This document shows, piece after piece, positions 37,008-45,641 of a DNA stretch of 49,599 nt. Below the pieces are notes generated by a model. It did no database searches, had not been told where the DNA came from, and worked only from the letters and a program-made list of their open reading frames with translations. Each line of letters starts with the position of its first letter. Positions within the stretch are counted from its first letter, which is position 1. A program made the position numbers and the translations under genes. Source of the DNA: Candidatus Pelagibacterales bacterium (GTDB lineage Bacteria > Pseudomonadota > Alphaproteobacteria > TMED109); NCBI GenBank assembly GCA_002732015.1, contig PCCU01000017.1:8350-57948 (forward strand). The letters are read 5' to 3'.

Positions 37008-38552
37008 CTAAAGTTTTAGATTCCTTTCCCTGTTTTGAATGTAAAAATAGTTTATTAAAAGTCTACTAATAACCATAGTACATATAATAGTACTGAAAAC
37101 TCCTAAACCTAGTGTAATAGAAAAGCCTCTTATGGGTCCAGAACCCATGAAAAAAAGAATGACAGCTGCAATTAATGTGGTCACGTTAGCATCTAGGATT
37201 GCTCTAAAAGCTTGAGAAAACCCAGTTTCAATAGAACTTATTTTTGATCTTCCTAATAATTGCTCTTCTCTAATTCTTTCGAAAATAAGAACATTAGCAT
37301 CAACAGCCATACCTACAGTTAATGCTATTCCTGCAATTCCAGGCAAAGTCAAAGTTGCTTCTAGCAATACTAACCAAGAAACCAGAAACAATATGTTAAT
37401 GATTAAAACAGAATTTGCTATAAAAGCTACCTTTCCGTAAATTAAGAACATATAAACTAAAACCAGTCCAAAGGCTATCATTAAAGACACTGACCCAGCT
37501 TTGATGGAGTCTTTTCCTAAACTAGGACCCACAGTTCTTTCCTCTGCTATACTAATGGGTGCAGGCAAAGAACCAGCTCTCAATAATATAGCTAAATCAT
37601 TAGCTGTCTCAAAGGTAAAGTTACCTGAAATCTGAGCATTACCTGTAGGAATTGGCTCTTGTATAACTGGGGCTGAGATAACTTTATTATCAAGTACTAT
37701 TGCAAACCTTTTTCCTACGTTTTTACTAGTTAAATCTGCAAACTTTCTTGAGCCTATGCTATCAAACCTGATCGATACTATTGGTCTATTAAATTGATCT
37801 ACAGAAGCGCTAGCATCAACTAAATTATCACCGCTAACGCCAACTCTTTTTTTAATTACATAACTTACCTGCATATCCGCGTGTTCTATAATTTCTGAAC
37901 CTACAAAATATTTTTTTTCATTAATTGACTGCATGTTTTTTTCATCTACTAATCTAAAATTCATTTTTGCAGTTTTTCCTAATAATGATTTAATCCTATC
38001 AGGATCTTTTAAACCAGGCAGTTGCACTAAAATTCTTTGGTTTCCTTGGATTTGTATAATTGGCTCATTAGTACCTACTTCATCAATTCTTTTTCTGATT
38101 ATTTCTAAGGATTGTATCATTAGCGAACTATTATAATCTTTTAAGTATTCCTCATTGAAACTTGCATTTATTAATAAATCATCTCTTTTAAATTCTAATG
38201 TAGGGAAATCTTTATTTATTTTAAAAGCCTTTTCTAAACTATTTTTATTAGTGAAAGAAATTATAACTTTATTATCAACTTTAGATATATTTTCAAAGGA
38301 GAATTTATTTTCCTCAAGTTTATTTCTAATATCCTCTGTAAAATTCTGCAGTTTTTCATTTAACGCAGCCTCAGTTTCAACCTGCAATAAAAGTTGGGAG
38401 CCTCCTTGAAGATCCAAACCTAGGCGTATGGATTTTGCATCAAAATATTTTGGGAAAAGCTTATGATTTTGAAACAAGGCAGGAATAGCATAAAGTAAAC
38501 TAAAGACAATTATAAATAACGTTACTAAAAATTTAGTATTAATTTTTTTCAT
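37008..38552 (-). CDS. secD: protein translocase subunit SecD
   Basis: 514 residues. One N-terminal TM helix precedes RLGLDLQGGSQLLLQVE, a large periplasmic region, then GPSLGKDSIKAG and five C-terminal helices with GIALTVGMAVDANVLIFERIREE, the conserved D motif of the RND-like domain. Works with SecF and YajC, which flank it with gaps of 1 and 8 bases. Confidence 0.98.
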   Translation of the reverse strand: MKKINTKFLVTLFIIVFSLLYAIPALFQNHKLFPKYFDAKSIRLGLDLQGGSQLLLQVETEAALNEKLQNFTEDIRNKLEENKFSFENISKVDNKVIISFTNKNSLEKAFKINKDFPTLEFKRDDLLINASFNEEYLKDYNSSLMIQSLEIIRKRIDEVGTNEPIIQIQGNQRILVQLPGLKDPDRIKSLLGKTAKMNFRLVDEKNMQSINEKKYFVGSEIIEHADMQVSYVIKKRVGVSGDNLVDASASVDQFNRPIVSIRFDSIGSRKFADLTSKNVGKRFAIVLDNKVISAPVIQEPIPTGNAQISGNFTFETANDLAILLRAGSLPAPISIAEERTVGPSLGKDSIKAGSVSLMIAFGLVLVYMFLIYGKVAFIANSVLIINILFLVSWLVLLEATLTLPGIAGIALTVGMAVDANVLIFERIREEQLLGRSKISSIETGFSQAFRAILDANVTTLIAAVILFFMGSGPIRGFSITLGLGVFSTIICTMVISRLLINYFYIQNRERNLKL

Positions 38553-38560
38553 ACTAAAAT

Positions 38561-38887
38561 TTAGTTCTTGTTTTGATTATCAGCTATGACTTCAGTGATA
38601 GTATCTCTTTTAATTTTTACGTTTACTCCTTCTGATATTGAGATTGTAATAAAGTTATTGTCATCTACCTTTACTATTTTAGATAAAATTCCTCCAGAAG
38701 TAATAACTTGGTTTCCTACTTTAAGATTTGTAACCATCTCTCTGTGTTGCTTAACTCTTTTTTGTTGAGGTCTAATTAATAAAAAATAAAAGACTACAAA
38801 TATTAAAATCAAAGGCAAAAGTTGTATTATAAAACTTTGTCCCCCAGCTGCCTGGGTTGCTTGTGCATATGCTAAATTTATTACCAT
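38561..38887 (-). CDS. yajC: preprotein translocase subunit YajC
   Basis: 108 residues. A single TM helix (about 20-40) is followed by the diagnostic FYFLLIRPQQKRVKQHREM and the LKVGNQVITSGGI motif. It binds SecDF in the inner membrane. A clear AAGGAG ribosome site sits 7-8 bases before the ATG, consistent with its being first gene of the yajC-secD-secF-Mth938 operon. Confidence 0.97.
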   Translation of the reverse strand: MVINLAYAQATQAAGGQSFIIQLLPLILIFVVFYFLLIRPQQKRVKQHREMVTNLKVGNQVITSGGILSKIVKVDDNNFITISISEGVNVKIKRDTITEVIADNQNKN

Positions 38888-38971
38888 GCTTTAACTCCTT
38901 AACTAATGGCCATTATATTGCAATTTAATCTAGTTCAGATATTCTGATAAATCAATTATATTATTATAATC

Positions 38972-39811
38972 ATGAAAAACAAAATTCAAATAAAAATAAT
39001 TAATTTACTGAATAAACTATTTAAAAAAAAAAGATTTAATGAAAATTCCAATAATTATAAAAGAAAATTATTTTTTAAAGGTCTATTAGAATGGGATGAC
39101 GAAAGAAATAATTTAATCAGCATAGATCTAATACATAATATTAATCTAGAAAGTCTTTTTTTTATAGAAGCCCAAAAAAAAGTTTTAATTAATAATACTA
39201 AATATTTTCTAGAAGGAGGCCAAGGTAATAATGCTCTTCTTTGGGGTTCTAGGGGCACAGGTAAATCATCATTAGTATACGCTATATATAATCTTTTTAA
39301 AGATAAATACGTTTTTTTAATGATAGAAATTAAGTTTTTTCAAATAAAACATTTACCAAAAATATTAAGGAACTTAGAAAAAATAAAAGAAAAAATTATT
39401 ATTTACTGCGATGATTTTTCGTTTGAAAAAAATAGTGAAGATTTTATAATATTTAAAAATACCCTAGAAGGTAGCTTAAGAAAGCATTCCAATATTATAT
39501 TCTATGTAACATCAAATTATAGACACTTAGTTAGAGGTATGAAAAATAATGATGGTCAACAAATTCATAAAAAAGATGCTACTGAGAACCTAATATCTTT
39601 ATCAGATAGGTTTGGTATTTGGTTAGGCTTTCATAACTTTGACCAAGAAAAATTTTTAAAGGTAGTTTTTTTTTATTCTAAAGCTTTAAAGTTAGATCTA
39701 AAAAAAAATAATATTCAAAACAAGGCATTAGAATGGGCTCTTTTAAGAGGCTCTTATTCTGGTAGAGAAGCTTTTAATTTAGTACGATTTTTACAGTCAG
39801 AAACTAGATAA
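38972..39811 (+). CDS. DUF815-type AAA ATPase
   Basis: 279 residues. Walker A GSRGTGKSS (92-100) and the acidic Walker B-like IIYCDDFSFE identify the DUF815 group of single-AAA proteins; the C-terminal region has SDRFGIWLGFH and a helical lid ending near EAFNLVRFL. Function in bacteria is uncertain. In Alphaproteobacteria it lies between yajC and an M23 lipoprotein, as here. It is the only plus-strand gene between uvrA and the right edge. Confidence 0.9.
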   Translation: MKNKIQIKIINLLNKLFKKKRFNENSNNYKRKLFFKGLLEWDDERNNLISIDLIHNINLESLFFIEAQKKVLINNTKYFLEGGQGNNALLWGSRGTGKSSLVYAIYNLFKDKYVFLMIEIKFFQIKHLPKILRNLEKIKEKIIIYCDDFSFEKNSEDFIIFKNTLEGSLRKHSNIIFYVTSNYRHLVRGMKNNDGQQIHKKDATENLISLSDRFGIWLGFHNFDQEKFLKVVFFYSKALKLDLKKNNIQNKALEWALLRGSYSGREAFNLVRFLQSETR

Positions 39812-39815
39812 ATTA

Positions 39816-40688
39816 TCAATCATATAAAAACTTTAAAGGATCTAAAGGTTTAGAGTTTTTTCTTACTTGAAAATGTAATTGATATTCATCTACATTTCCT
39901 GTTTTTCCCACAGCGCCCAATATATCACCTGTTTTTAGTTCTGACCCAACATTAACAAAAAATTTTTCTAAATGTGCATAGGCCGTAGTCCAACCATTGT
40001 TATGTTTAACTAGTATGAGGTTGCCCCAAGCAGGCAATTCATTACCTCTGTATATCACCTTACCAGTCTTTGCAGCTCTTACTGGGCTGCCTTCAGGCGC
40101 TTTTATATTTATTCCATCATTTCTTCTACCAGAATTTTTAATGCCAAAAGTTGCGATAACTTTACCACTTGTAGGCCATCTAAAAATTTTTTTTACGATT
40201 ACTTTTTTGGGTTGTTTTTTCTTCGTTCTTTTAAAACCTTTTTTGCAATTTTTAGTATCAGCAAAATATGGAATTTTTATTATTTTTCCAATGATTAATT
40301 TTTTTGCATTTAAATTTTTATTTCTTTGTTTAAGATCTTCTACTGTAACTAAAGAACATTCAGCAATTTTAAAGAGAGTATCTCCTTTTTTAATTTTATA
40401 TTTCTGATAATTTGGCAAAAAAATACTTTTACCTGGCTTTAACACAAAAGGAGGCTTTAATTTATTAAACCTTATAATCTCATTGATTGATATATTATAT
40501 TTTTTAGAAATACTTTTTAAAGTATCCCCAGTAATTATTTTTATTTTTTTTGATTTATTATATTTTTTTTCAATATCAGAAAAAACACCCCTTTCAATTT
40601 TAGGGCTGTAAAATTTATCAGAACATGATGATAAAAAAAATATTGAAGTAAATAATATTAATAGTTTTATAGATATTTTTTGAATCAT
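39816..40688 (-). CDS. NlpD-like lipoprotein: two LysM domains and degenerate LytM/M23 domain
   Basis: 290 residues. Lipoprotein signal with lipobox Leu19-Ser-Ser-Cys22. LysM domains at about 48-92 and 97-140 bind peptidoglycan; a Lys-rich linker follows; the M23/LytM domain is at about 185-285. Its metal ligands are missing: the first His/Asp motif reads RRNDGINI and the last HxH reads QLHFQVR (Gln270). That is the pattern of NlpD/EnvC-type activators of septal amidases rather than an active endopeptidase. It overlaps the upstream pcm-like gene by 4 bases. Confidence 0.92.
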   Translation of the reverse strand: MIQKISIKLLILFTSIFFLSSCSDKFYSPKIERGVFSDIEKKYNKSKKIKIITGDTLKSISKKYNISINEIIRFNKLKPPFVLKPGKSIFLPNYQKYKIKKGDTLFKIAECSLVTVEDLKQRNKNLNAKKLIIGKIIKIPYFADTKNCKKGFKRTKKKQPKKVIVKKIFRWPTSGKVIATFGIKNSGRRNDGINIKAPEGSPVRAAKTGKVIYRGNELPAWGNLILVKHNNGWTTAYAHLEKFFVNVGSELKTGDILGAVGKTGNVDEYQLHFQVRKNSKPLDPLKFLYD

Positions 40689-41287
40689 AAGATTTTATTT
40701 TCTTCCAATAAGAAATCATTAATATTCAATTTTTCTAACTTTTTATATTTGTTACACATTATTAGACTTACTTTATCTTTATTTTCCTTAGTAAAAAATA
40801 ATAGGCCATCCTTATCTAAAAGATTAGTACAATTATTAGGAATTGTTTTGTAGTTTTTAAATAGAATTACCAAATCGAAAGGAGCAACATTTTTCCAATC
40901 AAAAAAATTAGTACTTTTTTTTATATATATATTAGTAATTTTTAAAAATTTATGAATTGTTTCTAAGTCATTTATTTTTTTTTTATCTGAACATATAGAA
41001 TATATTCTTTTCGCGATTAGAGATGAAATAGCTAAAAACCAGCCTAATTTAAAATCTGATATTAAAACATTATTAATTTTTTTTTTATGTGTTACTGCAT
41101 ATTGTAAAATTTTTAACAATCGTACTAGTTCATCAAAGTAATTTTGACTATAATTATAATAAAAGCCTAATAAATTTTCGTAATAATGAGGAGGTAATTT
41201 TTCTACTGAAAAAAGAATTTCTGAATTATTTATGCCGTTACTTCGTAACATTAATAAAATTTTTATTAAAATTTCCTTATTTTTCAA
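40685..41287 (-). CDS. degenerate protein-L-isoaspartate methyltransferase-like protein
   Basis: 200 residues. It occupies the pcm slot between surE and nlpD. The N-terminal LLMLRSNGINNSEILFSVEK mirrors the Pcm pattern of a Leu-Arg-x-x-Gly-Ile stretch followed by an x-Val-Glu helix; YSQNYFDEL matches the SQP region; NVLISDFKLG (73-82) lies where the SAM-binding LEIGTGSG should be; LIAKRIYSIC and NVAPFDLVILFKN and KDGLLFF match later Pcm strands. The glycines that bind SAM are lost, as are other conserved acidic residues, so methyl transfer is unlikely. It remains open, overlaps surE by 11 and nlpD by 4 bases, and may be kept for a structural role or for translational coupling. Confidence 0.7.
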   Translation of the reverse strand: MKNKEILIKILLMLRSNGINNSEILFSVEKLPPHYYENLLGFYYNYSQNYFDELVRLLKILQYAVTHKKKINNVLISDFKLGWFLAISSLIAKRIYSICSDKKKINDLETIHKFLKITNIYIKKSTNFFDWKNVAPFDLVILFKNYKTIPNNCTNLLDKDGLLFFTKENKDKVSLIMCNKYKKLEKLNINDFLLEENKIL

Positions 41288-42062
41288 TAGTTTTCCTAAC
41301 TACTTTAGCTAATTTACTAGCTATTAACTTATCATTTAAGTGACTATTAGAGTGATAGGTTATTGTAATAAAGGATTTTTTCATTTCATATTCATCTTCA
41401 TTAACTTTAGCGGTTTTATGTGTTCTTCTTTCGGATGGCACCAAAAAGTAATAATTATTACTTTTTCCTTTTATTATTTTAGATAACTCACCAGGTTTTC
41501 TTTTTCCTGGTCTAACAACTTTACAACCATTTATATTTTTAATTTTTTTATTTGGAAAATTAATATTATAAAATATGTTGGCTTCTAGGTCTAAGTTTTT
41601 TATACTCAATAAAATTTTAGGTAAAAAATATGCAACTGTTTTCCAGTTTGAAGATTGTTTGTTTTTTTCTAATGATACAGAAAAAGATTTTATTCCTTGT
41701 ATACTTCCTTCTCTAGCAGCTGCTACTGTTCCGGAATATAATAAATCTGTTCCCATATTCTGTCCGTAATTAATACCAGACAAGATAATTGTAGGTTTCA
41801 ACTTTTTTCTAGCTAAATATTTATTTCCAAATATCACGCAATCAACCGGCGTTCCATTTACTATAAATACCTTTTTATCTAATTGTTTAATTTTAATTTT
41901 TTTATTAATTGTAATTGAATGACTCTTGCCAGAATTATTAGATAGTGGAGAAAATTCCCAAATATTATCAGATAATTTTTTAGCAACAGTTTTTAAAACT
42001 TTTAAACCTTTTGCTTTAAATCCATCGTCATTTGTAACTAGAACTAACTCTTCATTTTTCAT
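41277..42062 (-). CDS. surE: 5'/3'-nucleotidase SurE
   Basis: 261 residues. N-terminal TNDDG (10-14) supplies the metal-binding Asp pair; SPLSNNSGKSHSIT supplies the Ser/Asn ligands; GINYGQNMGTDLLYSGTVAAA is the conserved active-site block. SurE dephosphorylates nucleoside monophosphates and other phosphates. It overlaps serS by 11 bases and the pcm-like gene by 11 bases, as in the surE-pcm pair of many proteobacteria. Confidence 0.97.
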   Translation of the reverse strand: MKNEELVLVTNDDGFKAKGLKVLKTVAKKLSDNIWEFSPLSNNSGKSHSITINKKIKIKQLDKKVFIVNGTPVDCVIFGNKYLARKKLKPTIILSGINYGQNMGTDLLYSGTVAAAREGSIQGIKSFSVSLEKNKQSSNWKTVAYFLPKILLSIKNLDLEANIFYNINFPNKKIKNINGCKVVRPGKRKPGELSKIIKGKSNNYYFLVPSERRTHKTAKVNEDEYEMKKSFITITYHSNSHLNDKLIASKLAKVVRKTIEK

Positions 42063-43329
42063 TTAAAAGCTCTATCTTGTCTAAGCCACCCATATATTTT
42101 ACTAGAACTTTAGGAAGTCTTACAGTGTTTTTATTTACTTGATAATTTTCTAGAATTGCTAAAAGTGCTCTACCAACAGCAATCCCAGAACCATTCAAAG
42201 TATGCGAAAAAAATTTTTCATTATTACTACTTTTATACTTTGTATTCATTCTTCTAGATTGGAAGTCTGTACAATTTGAACAGCTAGAAATTTCTCTAAA
42301 CTTTTTTTGACTAGGTAGCCATACCTCAATATCATAAGTTTTACTAGCAGAAAAACCCATATCGCCTGAGGATAATAATGTTATTCTGTAAGGAATTTCT
42401 AATAGGTCTAAAACCTTAGTAGCACATTTTGTTAATCTTTCTAGTTCTTTGTCAGAGTTTTCCTTGGTAACTATTGATACTAATTCAACTTTTTTAAACT
42501 CATGCAATCTTATCATTCCTTTAGTATCTTGTCCTGCTGAACCAGCCTCGGATCTAAAACAATTTGTTAGAGCTACATAACGCTTTGGAAGTTCTTTTTC
42601 CAATAATATTTTATCTCTGTATATATTTGTTAAAGTAACTTCTGCTGTAGGTATTAACCACTTTTTGTTTGAGGTGAAAAATAAATCTTCTTTAAATTTA
42701 GGAAGTTGTCCTGTACCTATCAAAGCATCATCTTTTACTAAATGGGGTGTGCTAACCTCTTCATACCCGTGCTCATTAGTATGAATGTCTAACATAAAAT
42801 TACATAATGCCCTCTCTAAGCTAGCCAAATAAGACTTTAATATTACAAATCTAGATCCTGATATTTTACTAGCACTATCAAAATCCATCATACCCATATT
42901 CTTTCCTATTTCATCATGTGAAAGTCCCTCTGTTTTTTTTTCAAATTCTTTAGTTTCAAAAACTAATTCATTGTAGTTATCATCCTTTCCTGTAGGAACT
43001 TTAGGAGAGGCACAATTTGGAAGGCTTAATAAAATTAAATCTAATTTATTAGATACTTTTAAAAGTTGTTCTTCTTTTTTTTTCATATCTAATTTAATTT
43101 CATTTACTCTAACAATCATTTTATTAACTTCTTCTTTATTATTTTTAATTTTAGCTATGGCCTTTGAGGAACTATTTCTTTTATTCTGCAACTCTTGTAG
43201 CTCAAAAATTATACTTCTTTTGTTTTTATCTAAATTTAAAATTTCATTAATATCAATTTTGACAAATCTTCTTTTCATCTCGGCAACAAATTGATTAGGG
43301 TTTTTTCTGATTAAATTGATATCATGCAT
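42052..43329 (-). CDS. serS: seryl-tRNA synthetase
   Basis: 425 residues from ATG 43329 (MHDINLIRKNP), the usual family start; an upstream ATG at 43362 would overlap tatC by 26 bases and adds 11 unconserved residues. The N-terminal coiled-coil arm spans about residues 30-100. Class II motif 2 is FRSEAGSAGQDTKGMIRLHEF, shown here as FRSEAGSAG and RLHEF; motif 3 is SGIAVGRALLAILENYQ. Charges tRNA-Ser. Starts 7 bases after the tatC stop. Confidence 0.97.
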   Translation of the reverse strand: MHDINLIRKNPNQFVAEMKRRFVKIDINEILNLDKNKRSIIFELQELQNKRNSSSKAIAKIKNNKEEVNKMIVRVNEIKLDMKKKEEQLLKVSNKLDLILLSLPNCASPKVPTGKDDNYNELVFETKEFEKKTEGLSHDEIGKNMGMMDFDSASKISGSRFVILKSYLASLERALCNFMLDIHTNEHGYEEVSTPHLVKDDALIGTGQLPKFKEDLFFTSNKKWLIPTAEVTLTNIYRDKILLEKELPKRYVALTNCFRSEAGSAGQDTKGMIRLHEFKKVELVSIVTKENSDKELERLTKCATKVLDLLEIPYRITLLSSGDMGFSASKTYDIEVWLPSQKKFREISSCSNCTDFQSRRMNTKYKSSNNEKFFSHTLNGSGIAVGRALLAILENYQVNKNTVRLPKVLVKYMGGLDKIELLNEK

Positions 43330-43336
43330 TAGATTT

Positions 43337-44179
43337 TCATTGATTAAAATCGGTTTCTCCAAATGTTTTCTTCTTTTTTACGGAATCATGATCATTATTT
43401 TTTCTTTTCTCAAAAAATGCTGCTAAATAAATAGATATTTCAAAAAGAATAATAATAGGAATTCCTAGTCCAATCTGACTTATTAAATCTGGCGGAGTTA
43501 ATACTGCAGCTAATATAAATGCAATAACTATTGCATACTTTCTTCTTTTTTTAAGTTGTTGACTATTTACTAGGCCTGCTCTAGCCAATAAAGTTAAAGC
43601 AACTGGTATTTGAAAAGCTAATCCAAAAGCAAACATAAGTTTTAAAACTAAAGATAAGTATTCATTTACTTTTGCTTCTAATTCTATAGCCATACCTGTC
43701 TCAATGCTAGAAGTCTGGAAACCTAAAAAAAAACTCCAAGCCAAAGGAAATATAAAGTAATAAACTAATGCAGCTCCTAGAGAAAATAAGATAGGAGTTG
43801 CTATTAAAAAAGGTAGAAATGCCTTTTTTTCATTTTTGTATAAGCCAGGAGCAGCAAATTTATAAACCTGCATAGCTAAAATAGGGAAGGATAAAAATAG
43901 TGCTCCATAAAAAGAAACTTTTAAATAAGTAAAAAAAGCTTCTGTTAAAGCAGTATATATCATCCTTGGATTGCTAATACCCTTATCTATATAAATTTGA
44001 TATAGAGGTTCTACTAAAAAATTATAAATCGTATTGGCAAAGTAATAGCATATACAGAAAGTTAAAAAGAAAAATAAAACAGCCCACTTAAGTCTATCTC
44101 TTAATTCTATCAAATGAGATATCAAGGGAGCTTTTGAAGCTTCCATTTCATCTTTATTTTTAGATAATTTCTCGTTCAT
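43337..44179 (-). CDS. tatC: Sec-independent protein translocase TatC
   Basis: 280 residues from ATG 44179; an ATG at 44218 would add 13 residues and cannot be excluded. The N-terminal PLISHLIELRDRLKWA is the signal-peptide-binding motif, followed by six membrane helices with FKFAAPGLYKNEKK-like loop (here KFAAPGLYKNEKKAF), FGLAFQIPVAL, and LTPPDLISQIGLGIPIIILFE. TatC is the receptor for twin-arginine precursors. It lies 131 bases downstream of tatA, with no tatB between them. Confidence 0.95.
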   Translation of the reverse strand: MNEKLSKNKDEMEASKAPLISHLIELRDRLKWAVLFFFLTFCICYYFANTIYNFLVEPLYQIYIDKGISNPRMIYTALTEAFFTYLKVSFYGALFLSFPILAMQVYKFAAPGLYKNEKKAFLPFLIATPILFSLGAALVYYFIFPLAWSFFLGFQTSSIETGMAIELEAKVNEYLSLVLKLMFAFGLAFQIPVALTLLARAGLVNSQQLKKRRKYAIVIAFILAAVLTPPDLISQIGLGIPIIILFEISIYLAAFFEKRKNNDHDSVKKKKTFGETDFNQ

Positions 44180-44310
44180 ACAAAATTCTATACTTAAAGT
44201 TCGTAAAAAAGATTCCATTTATCAAAATGAAGTCATTAATAAATAGAACTAAATATTATATATACTAACAAAAAATTATATAATCAATTTTGTCATCTAA
44301 ATATTACTAT

Positions 44311-44532
44311 TCACTTTTTTGCTGAAGTACTTTTCTTTCTTGGGTTTTTCTTGCTTTCCTTTGAAGACGAACTATCATCAATCTCTTCTGACTCTTCACC
44401 CTCCTTCATTCCTGCCTTAAAACTTTTTATACCTTTAGCTATATCACCCATTACACGTGGGATTTTTCCCGCTCCGAATAATATCAAGATTATTACTAAA
44501 ACTAAAACTATTTGCCAAATACTTATACCCAT
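44311..44532 (-). CDS. tatA: twin-arginine translocase subunit TatA
   Basis: 73 residues. One N-terminal TM helix, then the hinge and amphipathic helix FGAGKIPRVMGDIAKGIKSF, and an acidic then basic tail. FGxxKIP is TatA-like, and the length fits TatA. An AGGAGA ribosome site lies before the ATG. In most Alphaproteobacteria tatB sits between tatA and tatC; here there is only a non-coding gap, so this protein may serve both roles or tatB may be elsewhere. Confidence 0.93.
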   Translation of the reverse strand: MGISIWQIVLVLVIILILFGAGKIPRVMGDIAKGIKSFKAGMKEGEESEEIDDSSSSKESKKNPRKKSTSAKK

Positions 44533-44588
44533 TATTATCTCCTATTTTATGAATTTATATAATATTTTATATAACAGCAATAAATTTT

Positions 44589-45641
44589 TTATTTTGAAAA
44601 AACTAGTATTTTTTTTGTGTTGATACTTAGCCCAACAAATTCATTTATTTTTACATCACTATTACTTGTTCTTACCTTTAAAGCAGGTAAGGTTTTTTTT
44701 ATTAAAACTTTATACTCCCATATATCTCCAAGGAAAAACTTATCTACAACCTTGCACTTTAATCCATTTTTTACAAAATTTACATCCTCAGGCCTTATAA
44801 GAATAAAATGCTTTTTGCTATTGCACTCTTGCTGACTATTTTTACAATCTAAACAATTAATTTTTCCAAAGGGGGTTAATATTTCTCCAGATTTATTAAT
44901 TTTGGCCTCTATTTTATTTGCTTCTCCAACAAATTCAGCAATAAATCTATCAGAAGGTTTATTATATATATTTTCTGGAGTATCATTCTGTATTATTTTA
45001 CCTTTTTTTATAATTAGCATTTTATCACTCACTCTGAAAGCAGATTTAATGTCATGAGTGACAAAAATCACAGATATTTTATTTTCTTTTAAAAGTTTTA
45101 TTGTAAATTCACTAATTTCTTTTCCTAAATTATAATCCAAACTTGAAAAAGGCTCATCCATTAGTAATATTTTTGGTCTAGTAATTAAAATTCTTGCTAG
45201 AGCTACCCTTTGCTTTTCTCCACCAGAGAGTTTATCAGGATATAAGTCAGCAACATCATTTAGTTTAAATACACTTAGCAATTTTGATACTATTTTTTTT
45301 CTGTTGTTTTTTTCTTTATTAAGAATTCCAAACTCAATATTTTCATATACGGTATAGTGCGGAAATAAAACATCTTCTTGAAACATTAACCCTATTTTTC
45401 TCTCACCTGTTGGTATTAATACTTTATTTGAAGATAATAAATTTTTTAAAAAAGTAATAGATCCATTACTAGGCTTAATTAGACCTGCGATTATTTTTAA
45501 AATTGATGATTTTCCTGAACCTGAAGGACCAACAATTGTTAATATTTCGCCTTTTTTGAGAGAGAATGTAATGTTGCTAAGTATATTTTTTAAGCCTACT
45601 TGATAGCTGACATCTTTTAATTCCAAAAAATCTTTATTCAT
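44589..45641 (-). CDS. iron(III)-type ABC transporter ATP-binding protein (FbpC-like)
   Basis: 350 residues. Walker A GPSGSGKSS (38-46), signature LSGGEKQRVALAR (138-150), Walker B ILLMDEPFSSLD, switch His in VTHD. The C-terminal TOBE-like domain (about 240-350) contains an unusual cluster Cys263, Cys266, Cys273 and Cys296. The first three lie in an insert before the conserved LIRPEDV segment. Family members drive uptake of ferric iron, also sulfate, thiamine or putrescine; the partner permease is of FbpB type. Overlaps the permease gene by 4 bases and precedes tatA. Confidence 0.9.
   Translation of the reverse strand: MNKDFLELKDVSYQVGLKNILSNITFSLKKGEILTIVGPSGSGKSSILKIIAGLIKPSNGSITFLKNLLSSNKVLIPTGERKIGLMFQEDVLFPHYTVYENIEFGILNKEKNNRKKIVSKLLSVFKLNDVADLYPDKLSGGEKQRVALARILITRPKILLMDEPFSSLDYNLGKEISEFTIKLLKENKISVIFVTHDIKSAFRVSDKMLIIKKGKIIQNDTPENIYNKPSDRFIAEFVGEANKIEAKINKSGEILTPFGKINCLDCKNSQQECNSKKHFILIRPEDVNFVKNGLKCKVVDKFFLGDIWEYKVLIKKTLPALKVRTSNSDVKINEFVGLSINTKKILVFSK

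Noticed and set aside
38961..38971. Perfect TATAAT just before the DUF815 ATG
   Set aside because: It ends 1 base before the start codon, leaving no room for transcription to begin upstream of the ATG; probably chance in AT-rich DNA.
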